A stretch of DNA of 19,022 nt from assembly GCA_038227745.1 (NCBI GenBank), contig JBBRPS010000082.1:1-19022 (forward strand), in the 5' to 3' direction. The notes below the pieces were generated by a model. The model had not been told where the DNA came from, made no database searches, and worked only from the letters and a program-made list of their open reading frames with translations. The position numbers and the translations under genes were made by a program. Source of the DNA: DASPXY01 sp038227745 (lineage in GTDB: Bacteria > Planctomycetota > Planctomycetia > Gemmatales > Gemmataceae). Numbering within the stretch: position 1 is the first letter of the stretch; the number at the start of each line of letters is the position of its first letter. Below, piece by piece: positions 1 through 7,198 of the stretch.

Positions 1-2
1 AA

Positions 3-86
3 TACAACGAACGCTACGCCCACCCGTTTCAGTGGACATGGACTAATCCCCAGATGCGCCAGTGGTTCGCTCGACACGCTCCCTAA
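3..86 (+). CDS. IS630-type transposase, C-terminal end (partial)
   Basis: The first bases read in frame as the last 27 codons of a protein ending at a TAA at 84-86; the rest lies before the window. The visible tail, with NERYAHPFQWTW followed by a short basic end, is the usual C-terminus of IS630/Tc1-type DDE transposases, where an aromatic-rich 'HPFxWTWT' follows the catalytic domain. These enzymes cut and join the ends of their own insertion sequence. The catalytic D, D and E residues are outside the window, so integrity cannot be judged. I did not identify a terminal inverted repeat in the following 100 bases. The family assignment rests on this tail alone. Confidence 0.7.
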   Translation, partial: YNERYAHPFQWTWTNPQMRQWFARHAP

Positions 87-239
87 TTCCTTGCAGACCT
101 TCCGCCGCGGGACACTAGCTCATCTTCTCTCACGTTGCCGGACTTTTCCGCTCTGTCGTTACGGGACCTTCCGCCGTTCCCCCGAAAAACTCTGTCACAG
201 TTGGTGCCCCCCGGACCATGTGCGGTCGGCGGGGCGGTC

Positions 240-277
240 CCTGGCGAACGGCCGGCTTACGCCGGCCGTTCGCCAGG
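240..277. repeat. 17-bp perfect palindromic hairpin
   Basis: Arms 240-256 and 261-277 are exact reverse complements around a 4-base loop (ttac). The arm contains cgaacggccggc. There is no T-tract after it, so it does not look like a terminator. It belongs to the set of long, tight palindromes scattered through this window. Confidence 0.85.
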
Positions 278-340
278 AGTTGCCTGGTTGCTGCACTGGC
301 CGGCGCCCTCTCGGAAAGGAAGGCGGGGGGCAACCTGAGA

Positions 341-369
341 TTGTCCGAATCCCCCCGGCGCGCTATACT
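341..369 (+). promoter_or_regulatory. sigma-70-type promoter for the carbamoyltransferase operon
   Basis: A -35 box TTGTCC (341-346, 4/6 match) is separated by exactly 17 bases from a -10 box TATACT (364-369, 5/6 match). Transcription would start near 376, giving a leader of about 45 bases before the ATG at 421. Such an A/T-rich box stands out in this GC-rich context. Confidence 0.6.
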
Positions 370-420
370 CCCCTCCCCAGCAGCAGGACGCGAAATCCGG
401 CACGGAGGTCGGAGCACGCC

Positions 421-2247
421 ATGCACGCCATCCTTGGTCTGTCCGCCTTCCACCACGACAGCGCCGCGGCCCTCGTCCTCGACGGCCGCATCGCCGCCGC
501 CGCCCAGGAGGAGCGCTTCTCGCGCCGCGCGCGCGACGCCGCCTTCCCGCGCCGCGCCGCCGCCTACTGCCTCCACCACGCCGGCCTGCAGCCGCGCGAC
601 CTCGACGCCGTCGTCTTCCACGAACAACCCCTGGCCCGCTTCGACCGCGTGCTGGAAACGTACCTGGCCCTGGCGCCGCGCGGCCTGCGCTCGTTCCTGG
701 CCGCCATGCCGCAGTGGCTGCGCCACAGGCTGCACCTGCCGCGCGCCGTCCGCCGCGGCCTGCCCGGGCGCTATCGCGGGCCGATCCTCTTCACCGACCG
801 CCCCGAGGCCCACGCGGCGAGCGCCTTCTTCCCCTCGCCCTTCGAGGAGGCGGCCATTCTCACCCTCGACGGCCCCGGCGAGTGGGCCACGGCGACGTTC
901 GGCGTCGGCCGCGGCGCCCGCCTGGAGTTGCTCGAAGAACTGCGCTTCCCGCACAGTCTCGGCCTGCTCTACGCGGCCTTCGCAAGCTACGCCGGCCTCG
1001 GGGGCGACGGCGCCGCGGACGAGCTGATGGGCCTGGCACCGTACGGCCAGCCGGTCTACCGCGACGTAATTCTGCGGCACCTCCTCGACCTCAAGGCGGA
1101 CGGCTCGTTCCGCCTCCACCTCGACTACTTCCGGCCCGGCGGCCCGGTACGGACCACGCCCGCCTTCCACGCCCTGTTCGGCGGACCGCCGCGGTCCCCC
1201 AAAGCGCCGCTGCGCCAGCGCGACATGGACGTGGCGGCGTCGGTGCAAGCCGTCACCGAGGAGGTCGTGCTGCGCATGGCCCACCACGTCCACGCGCGTA
1301 CCGGGATGCCGAACCTCGTCATGGCGGGCAGCGCGGCGCTGAACGGCGCGGTGAACGGGCGACTGCTGCGCGAAGGGCCGTTCCGGCGGATCTGGGTCCA
1401 GCCGGCCGCGGGCGACGCCGGCGGGGCCCTGGGCGCCGCCCTCTTCGCGCACCACCAGTTGCTCGGCAGGCCGCGGCGGGTCGAGCCGGACGACGCGCAG
1501 CAGGGTTCGTTGCTCGGACCGGCGTTCACCGCCGGCGACGTGGCGACGTTCCTGCGCGGGGCCGAGGCGGTGGCGCGGGCCTGGACGGACGAGGCGGACC
1601 TGCTGGAGGCGGCGGCGGAGTTGCTGGCGTCCGGCAAGGTGCTGGGCTGGTTCCACGGCCGGATGGAATTCGGGCCACGGGCGCTCGGGGCACGCACCAT
1701 CCTGGCCGATCCGCGCGGCGGACACCCGCAGGGCACGGACCCGTTCCGCGAGGGGTTCCGGCCCTTCGGGGCGTGCGTGCTGGAAGAGCACGCACGCGAC
1801 TACTTCGACCTGCCGCTCGGCGCCGGCAGCCCGTACATGCTGTGTACGTTCCCCGTGGCGCAGCGGCAGCGGGTGCCGTGCCATGACGCCGGCCTGTGGG
1901 AGTGCGAGGGGCTGGACAGGCTCAGGGTGCCGCGCAGCACGATCCCGGCGGTGACGCACGTGGACGGGTCGGCGCGGGTGCAGACCGTAGACGCGCGGCG
2001 GCACGGCCGCTTTCACCGCCTGCTGCAGGCGTTTCACCGGCGCACGGGCTGTCCGGTGCTGGCGATGGCGAGCTTCCACGCGCCCGCCGAGCCGATCGTC
2101 TGCACGCCGGCCGAGGCGTACCGCTGTTTCCTGCACACCGACCTGGATGCCCTGGTGCTGGAGGACCACCTGCTGCTGAAGCACGAGCAGGCTCCGTGCC
2201 CCGCTCCCCAGCGGGCGGTGTCCCGGGTGGAGCTCGTGCTGGATTGA
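421..2247 (+). CDS. NodU/TobZ-type O-carbamoyltransferase
   Basis: A 608-residue protein of the NodU/CmcH/TobZ carbamoyltransferase family. Known members move a carbamoyl group from carbamoyl phosphate, through a carbamoyl-adenylate, to a hydroxyl of a sugar or natural product. The N-terminal Kae1-like part starts with a glycine/histidine-rich segment (residues 5-14, including FHHDSAAAL), has EERFSR (30-35) and a glycine-rich MAGSAALNGAVNGRL stretch (301-315). The C-terminal domain has FHGRMEFGPRALGARTILADPR (from 411) and FREGFRPFG (442-450). The length is typical. The ATG at 421 is chosen because ggaggt lies at 404-409 and the family's N-terminus begins there; the open frame runs further upstream without a ribosome site. 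The usual NTSFN-type motif before EPIVCTP is replaced by MASFHAP (549-555), so the substrate may differ. The acceptor is unknown. It is followed after 19 bases by an SxtJ-like gene. Confidence 0.9.
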   Translation: MHAILGLSAFHHDSAAALVLDGRIAAAAQEERFSRRARDAAFPRRAAAYCLHHAGLQPRDLDAVVFHEQPLARFDRVLETYLALAPRGLRSFLAAMPQWLRHRLHLPRAVRRGLPGRYRGPILFTDRPEAHAASAFFPSPFEEAAILTLDGPGEWATATFGVGRGARLELLEELRFPHSLGLLYAAFASYAGLGGDGAADELMGLAPYGQPVYRDVILRHLLDLKADGSFRLHLDYFRPGGPVRTTPAFHALFGGPPRSPKAPLRQRDMDVAASVQAVTEEVVLRMAHHVHARTGMPNLVMAGSAALNGAVNGRLLREGPFRRIWVQPAAGDAGGALGAALFAHHQLLGRPRRVEPDDAQQGSLLGPAFTAGDVATFLRGAEAVARAWTDEADLLEAAAELLASGKVLGWFHGRMEFGPRALGARTILADPRGGHPQGTDPFREGFRPFGACVLEEHARDYFDLPLGAGSPYMLCTFPVAQRQRVPCHDAGLWECEGLDRLRVPRSTIPAVTHVDGSARVQTVDARRHGRFHRLLQAFHRRTGCPVLAMASFHAPAEPIVCTPAEAYRCFLHTDLDALVLEDHLLLKHEQAPCPAPQRAVSRVELVLD

Positions 2248-2266
2248 CGCCACGGAGGGCCGGGGA

Positions 2267-2671
2267 ATGGCGCCGTTCGGGATCGAGTGGGAACCGCCGC
2301 GGACGCAACTGCGACATTTCGGCTGGGTGCTGGCGCTGGTGCTCGCGGTGGCCGGCGCCCGCCTGGCGCCCGCCCCTGCGGCCCTCGCGCTGGAACTGCT
2401 GGCCGCGCTGATGTTCGCCCTCGGCACGGTCTGGCCGTCGAGCCTGCGCTGGCCCTTCCTCGCGGTGGCCGTCGCGACGGCGCCGGCGGCCTGGGTGGTG
2501 AGCCGCGTGCTGCTGACCGTGGTCTACTACGGGCTGCTGACGCCGTTGGCCCTGGGGCTGCGGCTGCTGGGCCGCGACACGCTGCGGTGTCGGCTCGAGC
2601 CCCAGGCCGCCACCTACTGGCAGCCGCGGGTCCGCGTCCGCGAACGCCGGAGCTACCGGCGCCCCCTCTGA
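2267..2671 (+). CDS. SxtJ-like small membrane protein
   Basis: A 134-residue protein with three or four hydrophobic segments (about residues 17-35, 38-54, 62-80 and 83-102) and a basic C-terminus rich in Arg (RVRERRSYRRP). The order of features (an FG near the N-terminus, a PSSLRWPFL turn, a long hydrophobic stretch, an RD pair, then a YW motif near residue 117) fits the SxtJ family. Those small membrane proteins are encoded beside carbamoyltransferases in many genomes, first named from saxitoxin clusters. Their biochemical role is not established; they may anchor or assist the carbamoyltransferase at the membrane. It starts 19 bases after that gene, so the two are probably co-transcribed. 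No third gene (such as the small DUF5989 protein often found here) is visible. Confidence 0.7.
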   Translation: MAPFGIEWEPPRTQLRHFGWVLALVLAVAGARLAPAPAALALELLAALMFALGTVWPSSLRWPFLAVAVATAPAAWVVSRVLLTVVYYGLLTPLALGLRLLGRDTLRCRLEPQAATYWQPRVRVRERRSYRRPL

Positions 2672-2823
2672 TCGCGTGTACTCTTCCGGCTCAGAGGCCG
2701 TCTGGGAATGTGGATAAAAAGTGTCTTCTTTTCGCCCCTTTTGCCTCTCTCGGCAGGCCACTCCGCGGCCTCCTTCACGCTCCTGCGGCGGTCGATATCC
2801 CCCCTCGCCATTCTCACTCTCTT

Positions 2824-2889
2824 TCACCGGCGCAGCAGATACCCGACCACAACACCCACCAGGGCACCAAGGATGGGGCCGAGAATGGC
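2824..2889 (-). pseudogene. membrane-helix tail cut off by an in-frame TGA
   Basis: Directly after the TGA that ends the next gene (2892-2890), the same frame continues for 21 codons to a second TGA at 2826-2824. It encodes AILGPILGALVGVVVGYLLR, a glycine-zipper-like transmembrane helix ending in two arginines. This is the expected tail of a small coiled-coil membrane protein. One G-to-A change in a Trp codon (TGG to TGA) would explain the interruption. Confidence 0.5.
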
Positions 2890-3111
2890 TCAGAGCCGGC
2901 GGCCCCATTCTTCCTGCCCCTTCCGCAAGTCACTCACCTGATGTTCCAGGACGGCGGCCCGGGTGGTCAGGGCGGCGAGCGCCGTCGCCGTTCTGTCCTG
3001 ATCATCCCCGAAGCTGTTCACATCCCTCTGCAGGTTGTCCAGCCGAGCCGTCAGCGTGGCGACTGCCCGCATGAGTTCATCGACCTTCTCGCCCTGGGTC
3101 CTACCGGCCAT
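2890..3111 (-). CDS. small coiled-coil protein, probably truncated
   Basis: A 73-residue protein of unknown function. From about residue 8 to 68 it is a charged, heptad-like helix (VDELMRAVATLTARLDNLQR and VLEHQVSDLRKGQEEWGRRL), predicted coiled coil. The ATG at 3111 is preferred because an aggaagg sequence lies about 8 bases upstream; an in-frame ATG at 3132 would add seven residues. The gene overlaps the end of the upstream gene by 11 bases, so translation is probably coupled. The frame ends at TGA but continues beyond it as a membrane helix (2824-2889). The intact form would be about 95 residues, organised like XhlA-type coiled-coil membrane proteins, though this is only an architectural comparison. 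Confidence 0.6.
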   Translation of the reverse strand: MAGRTQGEKVDELMRAVATLTARLDNLQRDVNSFGDDQDRTATALAALTTRAAVLEHQVSDLRKGQEEWGRRL

Positions 3112-3454
3112 CTCCACCGCCTTCCTCACCATTGCCGGAGGACAACAAGTCGTCCAGGAGTTTGTGGGACCTGATGCGGAGCAACTCGCCCCACACCCGA
3201 CGCAGGCGGCGTTCCAAACGGGTTGGCGATTCGAGTTCCTTCGGCTCGAACGCCGCTGTCGCCGAGCCGGTCCAGTCGGAAAGCCTGAGGGTGACCACGT
3301 CTTGGCCGCGGGCGTCCTCCGCACGGTCCCACTCTGCGGAAACGGTCGGGGACTCTCTCCCCAGCATCTCCTCAAGCGACTTGGTCGCCTGCTCGGCCAA
3401 GGTGCGCAGCCCGGCGGCCTCGCGGATTCCGGAGCGATATGCGACTTCTTTCAT
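3101..3454 (-). CDS. hypothetical protein (117 aa)
   Basis: I do not recognise the family. The product is mixed alpha/beta: a helical N-terminus (IREAAGLRTLAEQATKSLEE), a central strand-like part (DVVTLRLSDWTGSATAAFEP) and an Arg-rich helical C-terminal part (ERRLRRVWGELLRIRSHKLL). It has no signal peptide or membrane segment. The ATG at 3454 is chosen because aggagag lies just upstream; in-frame ATGs at 3505 and 3499 lack a comparable site, and would give up to 134 residues. It overlaps the following coiled-coil gene by 11 bases, so the two form a small operon on the minus strand. Confidence 0.6.
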   Translation of the reverse strand: MKEVAYRSGIREAAGLRTLAEQATKSLEEMLGRESPTVSAEWDRAEDARGQDVVTLRLSDWTGSATAAFEPKELESPTRLERRLRRVWGELLRIRSHKLLDDLLSSGNGEEGGGDGR

Positions 3455-3593
3455 GACTCTCTCCTGCGCTGCGACCTGCCTGGGTTGGAGACGCGCCATC
3501 AGCATACCACTGCCCGCGCCCGGAAGGAAGCAGGCGCACGGCCCGACGACTTTGCCGCCGGGCCGCGCTCGTGGATTGGGCGCCGGCGTGCCG

Positions 3594-4634
3594 TCAAAAG
3601 CCCTTGCCCTTCGTCGCCGTCTGAATCCGGCAGATCCAGTGGTTCACCGCCACGTACAGCGTCGAGCCATCGCCGCCGAACGCGCAGTTCGCCGTCGGCT
3701 GGCCGGTCAGGACGGTCCCGAGGTGCGTACCGTCCGGCGCAAACACCAGCACGCCGCCCGGCCCCGTCGCGAACAGGTTCCCGTTGCGGTCGATCTTCAT
3801 ACCGTCCGGCAGGCCCGGCACCTTGCCCACCGACTTCGTCGCGTCGAAGAACACACGGCCCTTGCCCAGTGTGCCGTCCTCCTTCACGTCGAACGCCATC
3901 CAGACCGCCTTTTCCGGGTCGGAATTGGCGACGTAGAGCGTCTGCTCGTCCGCGGAGAAGGCGATGCCGTTCGGCCGGCTCATCTCCTTGGTCAGCAGCG
4001 TTAGCTTGCCGTCCTTTGCCGACACGCGGTAGACGCCGCAGAAGTCCAGCTCGCGCGCCGGGTCGTCCCACCCCTTCGGTAACCCATAAGGCGGGTCGGT
4101 GAAGTAGAGATCGCCGTTCGACTTGAAGACGGCATCGTTGGGGCTGTTGAGCCGCTTGCCCATGTACGCGCTGGCGAGGACGGTCTTCTTGCCGTCCGCC
4201 TCGATGCGCGCGACCTGTCGGTCGCCGTGCTGCATCAGGACCAGGCGGCCTTTGGCGTCGAGGACCAGTCCGTTGGAGCCGGGTTCGTCGCCGGGCTTGC
4301 CGCCGCGCGGCTTCGTGCCGGTGTAGCCGCTCGGCTTGAGGTACTGGCTGACGCCCTTGCCCTCCTGCCATTTGTTGACGACGTTGCTGGGGATGTCCGA
4401 GAAGAGCAGGTAGCCGCCCTTCTTGACCCAGACGGGGCCTTCCGTCCAGATGAAGCCCTCGGCGATCTTCTCGAGGGCTGCCCCCTGGGGGATCAGCTTG
4501 TCGAAGCGGGGGTCCTTGCGCTCGATCGTGCCGACGGTGGGGTACGGCTTCCTGTCCTGGCTGCGCGTGGCGACGGGGCCGGCGGCGAGCAGTGCCAGGC
4601 CGAGGAGGGCGGCGGGGGGTAGGAACTTTCTCAT
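3594..4634 (-). CDS. exported SMP-30/gluconolactonase-family protein
   Basis: A 346-residue protein with an N-terminal signal peptide (MRKFLPPAALLGLALLAAG, likely cleaved near residue 20-25), followed by a six-bladed beta-propeller of the SMP-30/gluconolactonase/LRE type. Family members hydrolyse sugar lactones or related esters using one divalent metal. Candidate metal and active-site residues are visible in their usual order: E65 in TEGPVW, N121 in SNGLVLD, N163/N166 in LNSPND, FTDPPYG (178-184), RPNGIAFS (220-227) and D277 in LPDGMKID. The natural lactone cannot be deduced. It stands alone on the minus strand with about 140 bases to its neighbour on either side, and a 33-bp hairpin lies upstream (4741-4819). 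The ATG at 4634 begins the signal peptide; its Shine-Dalgarno sequence is weak. Confidence 0.9.
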   Translation of the reverse strand: MRKFLPPAALLGLALLAAGPVATRSQDRKPYPTVGTIERKDPRFDKLIPQGAALEKIAEGFIWTEGPVWVKKGGYLLFSDIPSNVVNKWQEGKGVSQYLKPSGYTGTKPRGGKPGDEPGSNGLVLDAKGRLVLMQHGDRQVARIEADGKKTVLASAYMGKRLNSPNDAVFKSNGDLYFTDPPYGLPKGWDDPARELDFCGVYRVSAKDGKLTLLTKEMSRPNGIAFSADEQTLYVANSDPEKAVWMAFDVKEDGTLGKGRVFFDATKSVGKVPGLPDGMKIDRNGNLFATGPGGVLVFAPDGTHLGTVLTGQPTANCAFGGDGSTLYVAVNHWICRIQTATKGKGF

Positions 4635-4740
4635 CGTGTGGTGCCGAACCTGGAGGGGAACGGGTGCGGGGCGGCGACCGTCGCCACCCCCGACTCGTTC
4701 GGCATCCTATCAGAGGGAGACCGCGGAATACACGAAAAAA

Positions 4741-4819
4741 GTTTAGCCGCGGTTCGGAGAACCGCGTGCGGCTGCACCAGGGGTCGAGCCGCACGCGGTT
4801 CTGCGAACCGCGGCTAAAC
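4741..4819. repeat. 33-bp palindromic repeat with 13-base loop
   Basis: Arms 4741-4773 and 4787-4819 are reverse complements with one mismatch (32 of 33 positions). The outer arm reads gtttagccgcggttcg. It lies between two minus-strand genes. It has no T-tract and is much longer than normal terminators, so it is best read as an interspersed palindromic element. Confidence 0.9.
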
Positions 4820-4831
4820 GAACGCAGCCGT

Positions 4832-5053
4832 TCACTCGGCGAGGCTGAAGTCGAGGGCCTTGCGCAGCAGGCGGTAGCGCGCGCGCTCCAGGCGCAGCAC
4901 CTCCGCGCCCGTCGCCGAGACCAGTTCGTAGTACAGGGCCTCGACCGACTCCATCGCGAAGGCCTCGTCGCCGTCGTACGCCACCAGGGTCCGTTCGCCG
5001 GGGGGGATCTCCGCGTGCAGCAGCAGACCGTCCAGCGTGCATCGAAGCATCAT
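4832..5053 (-). CDS. small hypothetical protein (73 aa)
   Basis: An open frame of 73 codons with no recognised family. The product starts MMLRCTLDGLLLHAEIPPGE, has an acidic middle (AYDGDEAFAMESVEALYYE) and ends with a basic helix (RLERARYRLLRKALDFSLAE). Its balanced composition and plausible secondary structure suggest a real gene. Tandem ATGs occur at 5053 and 5050, and the ribosome-binding site is weak. It lies 12 bases from a 33-bp palindrome at its 3' end. No signal peptide or membrane helix is present. Function unknown. Confidence 0.5.
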   Translation of the reverse strand: MMLRCTLDGLLLHAEIPPGERTLVAYDGDEAFAMESVEALYYELVSATGAEVLRLERARYRLLRKALDFSLAE

Positions 5054-5700
5054 GGGATTCAGCGTAACCGCCGCGGCGCCCTATGGGTAGGTCGGCAGGC
5101 GTCCAGGTCGGGCCGCGCGCGCGAAAAAATCTGCATTTCGGGCGAACTTGGTTGTGGATTTTGGAAGAAGGGCTTGTGTAGAATCTGACCCGTTACGGCC
5201 AACCGGGGTGGACCGGGCGGCGGGGCGGTGAACAACCATCGCCCATCGCCTCGTAACAAGAAGAGTAGCAGCGCGACCCCGGAGTTGTCGTCGGCCCGCG
5301 CGGCGCCAGGAAAAATCGGGCTGGACGGGCGGAAACGGACTTTTCGCAGATAAGACTTGTAATGGCCGAACGCGGCCTTTACAATTGCCCGGAAGTGACC
5401 GGGACGTAAGGAACAGCATTTGGGGGCTCTCTCCCCCAGGTGAGGTCCTTTTTTCTTTTTACAGGGAGCGTAACTTTCAACCAGGGATCGTGGGTCGGGT
5501 TTTGCAGTCGCCGGAAACCGGAGAACACGACGACCGCAAGCGCGCGAAAGGTGTAGTGCCGTCGAGGGAGTCGTCGCCGCCTTCCCTCTCTCGCCTTGTC
5601 GCTGGTGCGGTTCGCCGGCCCCCCAAGGGGCAACAGGGGGGCGGCACGGACTCACTGCTGCTTGGGCTCGAGAACTGTCTCGCACACGGGAAGGAAGGCC
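5054..5700 (+). other. long leader/intergenic region before the sigma factor gene
   Basis: About 650 bases without a convincing gene. A 6-bp hairpin (tgggggctctctccccca, 5421-5438) is followed nine bases later by a T-rich run (5448-5460), which could be a weak terminator or attenuator. Small hairpins occur at 5388-5403 and near 5617 (six Cs against six Gs). A possible extended -10 box TAGAAT lies at 5179-5184 but lacks a well-spaced -35 box. The length and structure suggest a long 5' UTR or an unannotated small RNA, but no known RNA family was recognised. Confidence 0.35.
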
Positions 5701-6714
5701 ATGAAGACTCAACGCCGTAATCGCCCGCAAGAGGCGCCGGAGGTCACCGCGACCATTGCGCCCGCCACCACCATCTTCTCCTCCGACCTCCTCACCCCGG
5801 AGGAGGAACGCGAGCTGCTGGCGGGCTTCTGGGATTGTAAGAGCGAACTGGTCCGCATTCTGATCCGGAACTTCCCACGGCTGCGCGCGCACCGGCCGCC
5901 GCTGGAACCCTGGCCGATGGCCCAGTTCATTCGCGACTACTGTGACGGCGACGCCCGCAAGGTCCTCGCCATCCGCCGCGTTCACGACCGCTACATCCAC
6001 TGCAAGCACCGGCTGGCCTCGGCCAACATCCGCCTGGCGGCCCACGTCGCCAAGCGCTTCCGCCACCACGCCCTGGGCTACTCCGATCTGCTCCAGGAAG
6101 CCGTGTGCGGCCTGATGCAGGCCATCGACCGCTTCGACGTCAGCCACGGCACCCGCCTGGCCACGTACGCGACCTGGTGGATCCGTCAGACGCTGCAGAT
6201 CGCCGTCGCGCGCCAGAGCCACCTGGTCAGCCTGTCGCCGCACCACCTGCAGGAGCTCGGGTTGCTGCAACAGGAGTCCGAGGCGCTGGCGCACGGCGGC
6301 AAGCACCTGCCCAGCCCGCAGGAGCTCGCCTCGCGGACCGGCAGCAGCCTCGAGCACCTGACCCACCTGCAGACCGCCACTCGTGCCCCCGTCTCCCTCA
6401 ATGCCGTCCTCGACGACGACAGCGACTTCAAGTTGACGGAGGCGATGCCGGACAACGAGAGCACCACGCTGCGGACGAACTCCGAACGTCAGGAGGCGAT
6501 CAACTTCCTGATGGAGAACCTGCGGCCGCGCGAGCGCAAGGTGCTCGACCTGCGCTTCGGCCTGACGGGCAACGGCACCCACAGCCTGCGCCAGATCGGC
6601 CATCTGCTCCGCATCAGCAAGGAGCGCGTGCGCCAGATCCAGAACCGCGCGCTGGAAAAGCTGCGGGCCTCCGCCGAGCGCGTCGGCTGGGAGCCGAGCC
6701 TCCTCTTAGGCTAA
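5701..6714 (+). CDS. RNA polymerase sigma-70 family factor
   Basis: A 337-residue group 2 or 3-like sigma factor that would direct RNA polymerase to a subset of promoters. Region 2 (about residues 103-173) has the core-binding and -10 recognition helices: AHVAKRF, YSDLLQEAVCGLMQAIDRFD, then TRLATYATWWIRQTLQIAVA. Region 3 lies at about 200-245. Region 4 (266-325) has RERKVLDLRFGLTG and the helix-turn-helix HSLRQIGHLLRISKERVRQI. The first 100 residues are divergent and replace the normal region 1.2, with WPMAQFIRDYCDGDARKVLA before region 2. The ATG at 5701 follows ggaagg. A terminator sits 23 bases after the stop, so it is a single-gene unit. No anti-sigma factor is next to it. The promoters it recognises cannot be deduced here. 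Confidence 0.92.
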   Translation: MKTQRRNRPQEAPEVTATIAPATTIFSSDLLTPEEERELLAGFWDCKSELVRILIRNFPRLRAHRPPLEPWPMAQFIRDYCDGDARKVLAIRRVHDRYIHCKHRLASANIRLAAHVAKRFRHHALGYSDLLQEAVCGLMQAIDRFDVSHGTRLATYATWWIRQTLQIAVARQSHLVSLSPHHLQELGLLQQESEALAHGGKHLPSPQELASRTGSSLEHLTHLQTATRAPVSLNAVLDDDSDFKLTEAMPDNESTTLRTNSERQEAINFLMENLRPRERKVLDLRFGLTGNGTHSLRQIGHLLRISKERVRQIQNRALEKLRASAERVGWEPSLLLG

Positions 6715-6736
6715 GGGGAGAGCGGAAGTGCTCAAG

Positions 6737-6764
6737 CCCTCGGGTCGCACCCCGGAGGGTTTTT
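6737..6764 (+). terminator. intrinsic terminator of the sigma factor gene
   Basis: ccctc followed by ggg pairs with ccc and gaggg (6737-6744 with 6751-6759), allowing one bulged G, and is followed by five Ts (6760-6764). It lies 23 bases after the stop codon. Confidence 0.7.
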
Positions 6765-6828
6765 CAGGCTCCTCGCGGGCCCCGCCGAACCGCACAGGCG
6801 CGTTCGCCGGGGCCCTTCATTTTTTGCA

Positions 6829-7063
6829 CCCGGGAGGCGGGGACGTGCGCCTCCTGGTGGTGGCCGACGTCCAGGGCCAGGCGTTCGAGCAAGGCCGTGG
6901 GCAGTTTGGCGCGGGCGCGGCAAGAGGCGGCGGTAGCGAAGGCGTCGGGCGGGCGGGTCAGGGCGAAGGCGCGGACGACGTGGCAGACGGCTTGGCGACA
7001 GGAGCGATCAGCACGGAGAACCTGGTGGAGGAAGGCCCACAGGGTAAGGGCGGGGCTCGGCTC
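6829..7063 (-). pseudogene. IS4-type transposase, N-terminal fragment
   Basis: Read on the minus strand, this stretch encodes SPALTLWAFLHQVLRADRSC, then RQAVCHVVRAFAL, ASCRARAKLPTALLERLAL and HHQEAHVPASR. The series LTLWAFLxQVLxxDxSCRxAV, then CxARxxLP, is typical of the N-terminal region of IS4-family transposases, before the first catalytic aspartate. No start codon, upstream part or catalytic domain follows: the frame runs out at a TGA near 6766. It is a dead remnant with no ability to transpose. Confidence 0.6.
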
Positions 7064-7111
7064 CCGGGTAGTCGGGTGGTGTTGCTACCCGCTGCCCTGG
7101 GAACCCGAGCC
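7054..7111. repeat. imperfect palindrome at the edge of the IS4 fragment
   Basis: The outer arms ggctcgg (7054-7060) and ccgagcc (7105-7111) pair, as do the inner gggtag and ctaccc (about 7065-7070 and 7085-7090), with mismatches between. It coincides with the point where the transposase similarity stops. It could be another interspersed palindromic repeat. Confidence 0.5.
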
Positions 7112-7165
7112 GTGTCCGTCTACCCCGGCCCGCAAGCGCCTTCAGCAGACCTGGCGGGGAGGATT

Positions 7166-7190
7166 TGGCCGAAAGGATGATCGAGGCCCC
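7166..7190. repeat. 25-base sequence also present at 10634-10658 (copy 1)
   Basis: The string tggccgaaa-g-gatgatcgaggcccc matches 10634-10658 at 24 of 25 positions (one g/c difference). Both copies lie in non-coding or decayed sequence and in the same orientation. Similarity stops abruptly on both sides. It could be the end of a mobile element or a shared short regulatory or structural element. Confidence 0.75.
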
Positions 7191-7198
7191 CCCGCCCC

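Larger units (their letters stand above)
87..420. other. intergenic region between transposase and carbamoyltransferase
   Basis: This 334-base stretch has no convincing gene. It holds a 17-bp perfect hairpin (240-277), a sigma-70-like promoter (341-369) and a Shine-Dalgarno sequence (404-409). The 12-base string gaccttccgccg occurs twice (96-107 and 165-176), possibly linked to the end of the insertion sequence, but no clear terminal repeats were found. Open frames running through here in phase with the carbamoyltransferase lack a ribosome-binding site and begin upstream of the promoter. Confidence 0.6.

Noticed and set aside
96..176. Direct repeat gaccttccgccg (96-107, 165-176) as a target-site duplication.
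   Set aside because: It is too long for IS630-type elements, which duplicate TA, and both copies lie on the same side of the transposase end.
91..420. N-terminal extension of the carbamoyltransferase frame by 110 codons.
   Set aside because: It crosses a palindrome and the promoter, has no ribosome-binding site, and the family's N-terminus begins at 421.
130..2427. A 765-codon open frame on the minus strand opposite the carbamoyltransferase.
   Set aside because: It is rich in Arg, Ala and Gly without domain character and mirrors the GC-rich third positions of the real plus-strand gene.
1922..2908. A 328-codon minus-strand open frame.
   Set aside because: It covers the end of the carbamoyltransferase and the SxtJ-like gene and has low-complexity composition; both plus-strand genes are recognised families.
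3035..4102. Long plus-strand open frame over two minus-strand genes.
   Set aside because: It overlaps a clear SMP-30 gene and is Arg/Pro-rich as expected for a shadow frame.
5059..6603. A 514-codon minus-strand open frame across the sigma factor and its leader.
   Set aside because: The plus-strand sigma factor is unmistakable; the opposite frame has no family features.
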